Assembly (NCBI GenBank): GCA_000934455.1
Contig: KN887625.1
Span: 20,197 to 59,569, forward strand
Source of the DNA: Apostichopus parvimensis
Taxonomy: Eukaryota > Echinodermata > Holothuroidea > Aspidochirotida > Stichopodidae
DNA: 39,373 nucleotides
Reading direction: 5' to 3'
This document shows, piece by piece, positions 31,501 through 39,373 of the stretch. The notes beneath the pieces were generated by a model. It was not told the DNA's origin and made no database searches. It saw only the letters and a program-made list of their open reading frames with translations. The position numbers were made by a program, and so were the translations under genes. Numbering within the stretch: the stretch's first letter is position 1; the number at the start of each line of letters is the position of its first letter.

Positions 31501-32027
31501 TATTGATATTAATTTCTTAAATTCTTCTTTCCATACAATGTCTATCGAGTGAATGATTTTATAGGACTTCACATAAGATGCTCCTTGCCGAACTCTAATG
31601 AAAAACTTCCATAATTATAAAATTCGGAAAACATTATTGCAACTGACAAAGTAGAACAACTCACAGCGTTTGGAGAACTTTGCATTATGTACATCATTCC
31701 CTTCAGCCGAGATGTAATATTAGTAAATTTATAATGAAAACGTAGATAGGCTGCAGTCCTACCTTTGCCCATTAAAAGAATGGACTATTACGCAGGTGTA
31801 ACATTTGCAATCCATTCTAAAATCTTTTGCAACTACCATTTCTACGAACCACTTTTAACTATTTTATGGCTTGCTTGGTAAATATGGTATTAATTGCAAG
31901 GAAACACGCAAAGTTTTAAATATGCTTTAAGAAATATAAGGAAATCTATGAGCGAGGCTTATTGGACATAACTTTGGATCCAATTTTCGCTAGTGAGGCC
32001 AAATTCCCCTCAGTTTAGGCCCTTAGC
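31501..32027. other. gene-free spacer
   Basis: AT-rich, no coding exon supported. The minus-strand frame at 31569-31772 has no recognisable features. Confidence 0.5.
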
Positions 32028-33596
32028 CTTATCATGTTGATGCCCTTCTTAAGCTTGTTGGTACCGCTCCTTATCTTATTGGTACCCCTTCTTATCTTGT
32101 TGGTACCCCTCCTTATCTTGTTTGTACCCCTCCTTATCTTGTTTGTGCCCCTCCTTATCTTGTTGGTACCCCTCCTTATCTTGTTTGTACCCCTCCTTAT
32201 CTTATTGGTGCACCTCCTTATCTTGTTGGTGCACCTTATCTTCCTTATCTTGTTGGTACCCCTCCTAATCTTGTTGGTGCACCTCCTTATCTTGTTGGTG
32301 CACCTCCTTATCTTTTTGGTAATCTTCCTTATCTTGTTGGTGCACCTCCTTATCTTGTTGGTAATCTTCCTTATCTTGTTGGTACCCCTCCTTATCTTGT
32401 TGATAATCCCCTCCTTATCTTGTTGGTAATCCCCTCCTAATCTTGTTGGTACCCCTCCTTATCTTGTTTGCACCCCTCCTAATCTTGTTGGTGCCCCTCC
32501 TAATCTTGTTGGTACCTCTCCTTATCTTATTGGTACCCTCCTTATCTTATTGGTACCCCTAATCTTGTTGGTACCCTCCTTATATTGTTTGTACCCCTCT
32601 TTTTCTTGTTGGTGCACCTTATTTTGTTGGTACCCCTCCTTATCTTGTTGGTTCCTCTCCTTATCTTGTTGGTACCCCTTCCTTATCTTATTGGTACCCC
32701 TTCTTATCTTCTTTGTACCCCTCCTTATCTTGTTGGTACTTCTCCTTGTCTTGCTGGTGCACCTCCTTATCTTGTTGGTTCCTCTCCTTATCTTGTTGCT
32801 ACCCCTCCTAATCTTGTTGCTACCCCTCCTCATCTTGTTTGTACCCCTCCTTATCTTGTTGGTGCACCTCCTTATCTTGTTGGTACCCCTCCTTATCTTG
32901 TTGGTACCCTAATCTTGTTGGTAATCCCCTCCTTATCTTGTTGGTACGTCTCCTTATCTATTGGTACCCTCTTTATCTTATTGGTACCCCTAATCTTGTT
33001 GGTATCCCTCCTAATCTTATTGGTACCCCTCCTTATATTGTTGGTACCCCTCCTTATCTTGTTGGTGCACCTCCTGATTTTGTTGGTACCCCTCCTTATC
33101 TTGTTGGTACCTCTCCTTATCTTGTTAGTACCCCCTCCTTATCTTATTGGTACCCCTCCTTATCTTGTTGGTACCCCTCCTTATCTTGTTGGTACCCCTC
33201 CTTATCTTGTTTGTACCCCCTCCTTATCTTGTTGGTTATCCTCCTTATCTTGTTGGTACTCTTCCTCATCTTGTTGTTACCCCTCCTTATCTTAATGGTA
33301 CCCCTCCTTATCTTGTTGGTACCCCTTCTTATATTGTTGGCAATCCCCTCCTAATCTTGTTGGTAACCCTCCTTATCTTGTTTGTACCCCTCCTAATCCT
33401 CCTTATCTTGTTTGTACCCCTTCCTAATCTTGTTGGTGCACCTCCTTATCTTGTTGGTACCCCTCCTTATCTAGTTGGTACCCCTCCTTATATTGTTGGT
33501 ACTCCTCCTTATCTTGTTGGTACCTCTCCATATCTTATTGGTACCCCTCCTTATCTTGTTGGTACCCCTCCTTCAATTGCTGGTACCTCTTCAATT
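32028..33596 (+). repeat. 21-bp minisatellite, about 75 units
   Basis: A long array of a 21-bp unit whose core is CTTATCTTGTTGGTACCCC. Main variants replace GGTACC with GGTGCACC, GTTTGTACC or GGTAATCCC. Because 21 is a multiple of three, open frames up to 236 codons arise on the plus strand (heptapeptides like PPYLVGT or LLILLVP) and a Lys/Arg-rich one on the minus strand. Indel variants repeatedly shift the frame and no splice sites or upstream coding context were found, so I treat the frames as by-products. The edges are degenerate (first unit near CATGTTGATGCCC, last near CAATTTGGG). Confidence 0.95.
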
Positions 33597-36149
33597 TGGG
33601 TCAGACGCATGCACATGTTCTGTATTTAATAAGTACTGTGCACTAAGATCTTTTGTAATATGCTTTCTGTCAATTGACGTGTGGGAGACTTGTACCAGGT
33701 TGTGCATGCACCTGCTGTTAACAATTCGAATCATAGACGTGAGCCTCTTATCGCAAGGCTGGCACTGTGTTCCACTTGAACTTTATAATAGCTCTTGAGT
33801 TGGTATTAATTCGTCTATCACCAGCAATAATATCTAACTAATTGCTGACTTAGTGCTGATAACATAGATAATAAATGACAAGATGCTCATTGAACCTTAT
33901 GATTTTATGATTTAATAAGCGCCTATTTTTGGAAGTCTTATTTCGTGCAGTGACTTTGCACCTACAAAAGCTATCACCCGATATGCCATTTGGTATCGAA
34001 ACAATTTAACGACGTGTTAAAATATTTGTCTGAGTTAAAATGTCGAAATTTCGATATAAATCGCCGGGGGCAAAAATCAAAATGTTTGACGTAAAATAGT
34101 GCATTCTTAGGCATATTTTGGGTATAACCTCAGTCTATATTATAACTATTGCACAAATACTCTTTATACGACAAACCTGGCAACCATCATTCTACCGGAC
34201 AGGTTGGTCTTCGCCCTGATGAGAGTTAAGAAGTTCCCGCCAACTATTTTCCATAAAAGTCCTCATTTCCCTGAAGTAAAATGTTCCCGACGGCCGTTGC
34301 TCTGATCAGACAGAAAGTAATTTCTGGGGAATCCAGCCTCCCAACTCGCCACCAGCCGGTGCACGAATGTTTTTTTTTTTTCACAAAGAGGTTTGCAATT
34401 ATGTGTAAATAGTCGTTCATGGTTGGTCGGAGAGTTACATCATCACCATTGAAACCTTCACTTCGCGGTCACCAAAATCCATTCGTTGCAACGATTATAT
34501 ACCCGTCCCATATGTACAATGCTTATTCAATAGTTTCATCTATATATGATTTAGCCCAATGAAGATACATATAATTCAATTGTGTAAATTAAACCTTAGT
34601 TATTCGCGTACCATTTCCCATGATTTAGACAGGAAACTTCAGGCTAAATAGATTCCTAATCTAGTCGCACAATTCACTCACGTATTGTACCCGATACAAA
34701 CTTGCTGCGTCATGTTTTGCGTATATTCATTCAAGACACGTGAACTCACGTCGTGAAGTGTACCCATTAGTGTACCCATTCCACGAAACGAAATCCGATT
34801 TTAATAGAACGGCTCACGAATCTTCGATAACGTAAACACGAACCCAATGGAAAATTGCGTATGAATCATACATAAGGTTAACATGTGTTCCAAGCATTAA
34901 AGTAAAGTTAGGACGTTTGGAAGAAAACCCGTAACTAAGTGTCACAGGTCAAGCAACAACAAATATTAATCTTGGTTCAGCTTAAGCACCATGCATGTTT
35001 CAGTGACGCCAAAATCATTCATATTTTGACATTTTAAGCCCCGTGGACCCTTATCATTCTTCTGATTCAGTGTCTGTCTTCCAACTTCCGTGCGATCATT
35101 ACTGATGCTCACGTCACGAGCAATCTGATTGGCTGAAAACTCCGTAAATGCAAACCAGTTTGGGGAAAGAAAAACCCGCACCCCGTACGCCCTCCACGTT
35201 CTTACTACACAACGCACGGGAACAGACGAACAGTTTGAGAGTGGGGAACTGAAGGACACATATATACATACTTTCTGGATGTAGTCTGTATACATGTATA
35301 CACCTAATTCGCCTAAATATTTATAGTTTCTCCTGGCGTCCCTTCTGCTTAATTTAATAGTAAACTCGGATAGCCTACACCATTGAGACCACCAGTTGGC
35401 TATATGGTATAAGGGGCCTAGCTGTATATGCATATACTCTCATAATGGTACGATATAGTACCATATCTTATAATGATGAATATCTAGCCGGTGTTAGATC
35501 ACAGTTGTGTCGTGTCCTTTCGGAAGGGATGGGACACTTTGCATTTCTATGTTTGTTTTCTGTCGGACGCCGATATCTTGACGCGTCAGTCACTTCATGA
35601 GAGCTACACTATAGCATTATAATAATAAAACAGAATACACACAGAATAACATAAGACTATTATAATAATAATATTCTATGTAACAACATATGGGATACAG
35701 TGTGAATGCAGGCCAGTAACGAAGAATTCTAAGCTCGAGGTTCAACAATTTAAGGAGGGGCACAAAATGTAAATATAGTGACTAATACTCAATTCACCGT
35801 GATTTGGTTGTCTCTCAAAAAGACCTTGATATCAAACTTGTAGAGGCTTTCGTTTTGTCATACTTGAACTTTGGATTAACTTACCATTCAAAATAAATAT
35901 ATTTATTATCATATAATGCAAGCCAAGGCACCCATTGGACTTTGTGATTTTATTGTTATAAGTGTACTGCTTATCATATTCTAGGGTTTAATAGATGACT
36001 ATTTATCAATCTCTTTAACTGTGTAAAGTTCAAAGTTGTATATTCGCAATATATATATCAGTTATGTTAGATATATATGAAGACAAACAGAGCGTACCGT
36101 ACCTTACAGAGTATTACACGAATAGACGTGAATCATATGACTACATCAC
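33597..36149. other. intergenic spacer, possible promoter region of gene B
   Basis: No exon supported. 34000-35250 holds more CG dinucleotides than its surroundings and an inverted CCAAT box (GATTGGCTGA, about 35127). The minus-strand frame 34966-35433 (155 codons) has no recognisable motif and probably reflects the higher GC. A small inverted repeat, ATGGTAC..GTACCAT, lies at about 35444-35463. TATATATA-type stretches lie at about 36049-36077. Confidence 0.4.
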
Positions 36150-36225
36150 AGACGCCATGTTCAATTCCTGCATGGAGAGTAACTTGAGTTTCGCAAAATC
36201 TAGTAAACGTTTGCAGCTATGTTTG
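36150..36225 (+). other. gene B candidate first exon (5'UTR with upstream ORF)
   Basis: It ends at a strong donor, GTTTG|GTGAGT (36225/36226). The 5' limit is not defined. It contains an ATG at 36157 in a frame that stays open to the donor (MFNSCMESNLSFAKSSKRLQ onwards) and continues after splicing for 11 more codons before TGA at 36817-36819. I read this as an upstream ORF because a better start codon lies downstream, but it could be non-coding entirely. Confidence 0.4.
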
Positions 36226-36783
36226 GTGAGTTATTAGTTTGAAATATTTTGAAAAGACTATTATAATTATTGCATGCTCGTATCCTTACTGGTGATCGAT
36301 ATGTTCACTGCCAAAACTTGAAATTTTCCAACTGGAGTTTAGTTATTGTTTAAACCTACCTACGTGACTTGGTAACATTTTAAGCTGACCAAAGAAGAAA
36401 ATGAACAAGAAAGACAAAAACAAAAACGTAAGTAAACTTAAACGGAAAGAATCCCGATAACTGTAGACTTTCTTTTAAAATTCTCGCGTCTTGATTTCTG
36501 TCATATGGGGAAATCGACTTGTCGCACAGACATCCGTTCGCTTGTGTTTGTTGAGGGGGGGGGGGGGGGGTGAGGTTTGTTAAAGGACACACAAACATCA
36601 GATGTTTAATAAAATTATTTTGGAGTTCCTACAGCTACACATACCCATCCCCTTCCTCTGTGTTTTCTATTATTGAGTTATATATACACCAATGAATTAT
36701 TTAATCTTATTAAAGGGCAACCAATTTCCATTTATTTTAAAATTTGTGTTTCACTAGCAACCATTTTACTTTCCCTCTTACAG

Positions 36784-36846
36784 ATTTCAATTGGTCGCGA
36801 GAAATGGCTTGACCTCTGAGCTGTAACATGGCGTCTGACCTTGCAG
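36784..36846 (+). CDS. gene B exon 2 with start codon (gene continues past the window)
   Basis: CTCTTACAG acceptor (to 36783) and GTGAGT donor (36847). The ATG at 36828 has a good context (AACATGG) and opens MASDLA, leaving one base of the next codon (phase 1). An earlier ATG at 36804 gives only Met-Ala-stop. The rest of the gene must lie beyond 39373 or in exons I did not recognise, so the product is unknown. The evidence is splice sites and start context only. Confidence 0.4.
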
Positions 36847-37224
36847 GTGAGTTTAAATATAAACCATATAAACACCCGAGTGTTTTTCTTCTTCTTCTTG
36901 TTTTTCTTGTCCATTTTTCAGCTGTCATTCAGCTACAAACTCATGAGGTTTTTTAGTGGCAGGGGGAACTTGGGGGTGGGGGGAGGGGCACTTGCCCCCT
37001 CCACTTTTTCCCAGACCTTGAGATCCCTTTTTAGCCGATTCAGTCAGTAATTTGGTCGGTTTAGTCCACAGCAATACTGACAATTATGCAATGCTTTTAT
37101 ACATATATATAAAATGTCATTGCACAGGCTATAGAAAATATACACATTGTGACGATTCCTATTATAAATCAGTAATGCGCTAGCACCAGGAAGGTTCCAT
37201 AACAATTCCCTGCTAGTACTAGCA
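36847..37224. other. probable gene B intron, no features
   Basis: No further exon recognised. Contains a G-rich patch (36961-37005) in the style of the transposon ends nearby. Confidence 0.4.
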
Positions 37225-38756
37225 CAGGGGCGGATCCAGGGGGGCCCGGGGGGCCCGGGCCCCCCCTTTTTGAAAATCCTGAATTTTTTTTTACCGCGTT
37301 CGAGGGAAAGGGCCCCATGCGTGATGAAAAAATTAAAAGAAAAAAAATCATATGGAGTCTCGAAGTGTGAAAATTATTTGTTTACAAAAATGTAGGTGTT
37401 GGGTAGGGTGAGCCGTACGGCACTTTGGAAATTTCAGGAAATACCGAGCCGATTCGGGAAATTTTGGATTCCATTTCGGGAAAAACAAATTTTGAGTGTG
37501 GAAGCACTGAGCACGATGCTCTTTTAACGTACGTTCGCGGCAGTCCGGATCAGTGGCGTCGTGCCCATTGGGGACCGGGGGCACAGGCCCCCCCCCCCAA
37601 ATTTTGTCAAAGGTGTCATAAAATGTTGTCATAATTTAAAAAAAAAGTGTTTTCGAACAGTGTCAGCAACTGAATTTCTTGTAGGGCCTACGAGGAATGG
37701 GGCTTCTGTTGACTGCTTGGTCAATGGTTGTAAATTGTTGGTATTCAGTCAATCGAAAAAGTTAAATAATTACTGGTTGATAACTAATGAACCAAATGTG
37801 CCATCAACGCTGCCATCGTTGAACAATATTATATATACGTAGTCCCAGAGTAAGTGCAACCCGTTACCTTTGCCAAAGTCAGTCAATTTTCCATGAAAAA
37901 TGGCAAATTTTTTAATTGTTTTCTAAGCCTGTAACAAAGTTCGGAAAGTTAAGATAAATGTAGTGAACAGAGATTATGGGACTCCATGTGAACTTCTTCT
38001 TAAGCTATGCAATCAGTTTGCTAATAGGTCCACCAGGATAAATTTTCCTCATGATCTGATAGGTAGTTTTGAAAAAAATGAATAATAATTTCGGCATAGC
38101 TTTTTCTTTACCCAGTCACCACTTCTCACGGGCATGGGCGGCGATCATGGATCAGCCAACACAAAAATGTTTCGATTTCTTAAATTTTGGGCGCTTCTGG
38201 GAGACGAGGGATTGGTAAACTGAGGAATAAATGGCGATCACTTCCTTCGAGAATATTTCACAAAATAAAAAATTGCCGGAAATTTTGATCAATTTTAGGG
38301 GTGTTGCTTACTGCCATAAAGCACGGGAAGTGCCGTTTCCTGCAATCTGAGGGGTCTGCCAGACGAAAATTTTTCTGCGCGCCAACCCGTGGTGGCGCTC
38401 CGCTTAGATAGTCATCACCTGCTCACGGGCCCCCCCAAAAAAAAAAATTATTTTCGCACGACGCCCCTGGTCCGGATCCAGTAAGCACGAAGCTAGCAGA
38501 GAGGGAAACGACTCGCAACTAGCTCGAAATTGCAAATATATGCCCGGCAAACCATGAATACATGATTTATTGGAAATAAATTTTACTCCAAACTTTCACG
38601 AAAAGTAGCACCAGATTGCACCGAGGACCTCCATATTTTGTGAAATTTTCCAAAGGGGAGGGGGGCACCCACTCCCCTTAGACCCCTCCCCCAGGACGAC
38701 GATTAGGCATTTCCCATCTGGGCCCCCCCTTCGGCGAAATCCTGGATCCGCCACTG
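37225..38756. mobile_element. DNA transposon with GGCGGATCCAGG terminal inverted repeats
   Basis: The left end CAGGGGCGGATCCAGG (37225-37240) and the right end, reversed, CAGTGGCGGATCCAGG (38741-38756), match at 15 of 16 positions. The flanks share TAGCA directly outside both ends (37220-37224 and 38757-38761), a candidate 5-bp target-site duplication. Without the nested insertion (37551-38469 plus one TSD copy) the element would be about 605 bp. It carries no transposase and is a non-autonomous copy. A related end lies at 2078. Confidence 0.8.
37551..38469. mobile_element. nested 919-bp hAT-like element with 8-bp TSD
   Basis: It is bounded by a perfect 8-bp direct repeat GTCCGGAT (37543-37550 and 38470-38477). 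The left end CAGTGGCGTCGTGC and right end, reversed, CAGGGGCGTCGTGC differ at one position in 14. An 8-bp duplication with CAG-starting ends is the hAT signature. No transposase frame remains; the short frames inside are broken. It sits inside the element at 37225-38756, so it inserted later. Confidence 0.85.
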
Positions 38757-39168
38757 TAGCATACTACTACAACTAGTACCATTGTAACAGTGCCGTACAG
38801 GCCTCTGTCCTTAAAGATTATCCAGCTTTGCTGTATTGAAAATTGAGAGAAACACTGATATAGACATTGAGAAAGTTGGTAGTTATTTTGCCTCCTACGA
38901 GAATGTCAACGGGCGCCGTCCAGCCCTTTATTTACAATAAGATTGACCATTTGTTACTGTTTATGTCGCTTAATAAATCTGGCTACACTTTTATGCAGAT
39001 AGCATATAATTACATTTTCAAATACACAACTTGCACTTGGAAATAACCTATAAGTATTGCACCATATGGAGTGACCCCCTCCGCTTAGACCCCCCCCCCA
39101 CCACACCCCGGGTTCCCTCTATTATTTCTCTTCCTGACTCGTGTCATAGCTAACAAGAAATATCATAT
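38757..39168. other. gene-free sequence with a C-rich transposon-like scrap
   Basis: No exon recognised. About 39055-39115 (GTGACCCCCTCCGCTTAGAC, then a C-run) resembles 38660-38695 inside the neighbouring transposon and is probably a fragment of the same family. Confidence 0.45.
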
Positions 39169-39213
39169 GTAAAAGTAAGTTGGCCTGACGTTTCGATCCT
39201 AGCAGGATCGAAA
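39169..39213. repeat. foldback hairpin family, copy 2 (one arm)
   Basis: GTAAAAGTAAGTTGGCCTGA and the following CGTTTCGATCCT match the reversed right arm of the palindrome at 4470-4540, followed by AGC and AGGATCGAAA. After GAAA the second arm is lost and replaced by an A-run. The inner hairpin (10 bp, TTTCGATCCT with AGGATCGAAA) is intact. Confidence 0.75.
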
Positions 39214-39373
39214 AAAATGCTAAAGCTTCCAAGTACTTCTCACCCTGTACCAGCTCTCCGGGTATTTCAAATCAATGGAATGTAAAGGATTTCAAAGGTG
39301 GGAATTGGACAATTTCATTCTGAGGCATATTTAAATTATAATTTAGATCTATATCAATAACGCAAGATTGTGC

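Noticed and set aside
32028..33596. Long open frames (up to 236 codons) as a possible repetitive structural protein
   Set aside because: The frames follow from a 21-bp unit free of stops; indel variants move the reading between frames several times, there is no start or splice context, and the sequence would be extremely hydrophobic in the main frame.
34966..35433. 155-codon minus-strand frame
   Set aside because: It lies in a locally CG-richer stretch where stops are fewer; no domain, signal or homologous feature could be seen.

Overview
The window is metazoan nuclear DNA. It is AT-rich, its genes are split by GT-AG introns with polypyrimidine tracts, and it carries a tRNA-derived SINE, hAT-type DNA transposons with target-site duplications, foldback hairpins and several mini- and microsatellites. 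The repeat style (G-rich 'GGCGGATCCAGG' transposon ends, TATG-tailed SINEs) suggests an invertebrate, probably marine. I cannot name the species from sequence alone. There is no bacterial, organellar or clearly viral gene.

Layout. (1) 1-7.6 kb is repeat-rich and essentially gene-free: two copies of one tRNA-derived SINE (about 760-1000 and 3745-4003), a decayed transposon end (2078-2285), and a 71-bp almost perfect palindrome (4470-4540). (2) 7.6-14.0 kb holds the 3' end of an unrecognised plus-strand gene ('gene A') made of very short exons. Two of these look like an exon duplication, and a 15-nt microexon lies in a tandem 80-bp duplication. An unexplained open frame of about 170 codons (8039-8551) lies within the gene but does not fit its splice phases. 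(3) 14.0-20.7 kb has no exon I can support. (4) 20.7-31.5 kb is the best-supported gene: twelve plus-strand exons, all phase-compatible, encoding the C-terminal 882 residues of a TDRD5-like Tudor-domain protein (one extended Tudor domain, an acidic linker, and a long Gly/Met/Pro-rich tail ending in GRG motifs). TDRD5 proteins work in germ granules in piRNA biogenesis and transposon silencing. The LOTUS-domain exons expected upstream were not found. (5) 32.03-33.60 kb is a 1.57-kb minisatellite of about 75 units of 21 bp, open in several frames as a heptapeptide repeat. (6) 36.15-36.85 kb looks like the 5' end of another plus-strand gene ('gene B'): a non-coding or uORF-bearing first exon and a second exon with a good start codon, the rest lying beyond the window. 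(7) 37.2-38.8 kb is a transposon with an 8-bp-TSD hAT-like element nested inside it. The window ends with a second copy of the hairpin seen at 4.5 kb.

The genes show no sign of acting together. The one coherent functional theme is a germline transposon-control gene in a neighbourhood full of decayed and nested mobile elements. The points most worth a second look are the exon architecture of gene A, the orphan 8.0-8.55 kb frame, the missing LOTUS part of the TDRD5-like gene, the palindromic hammerhead-like hairpin family, and the spliced uORF of gene B.
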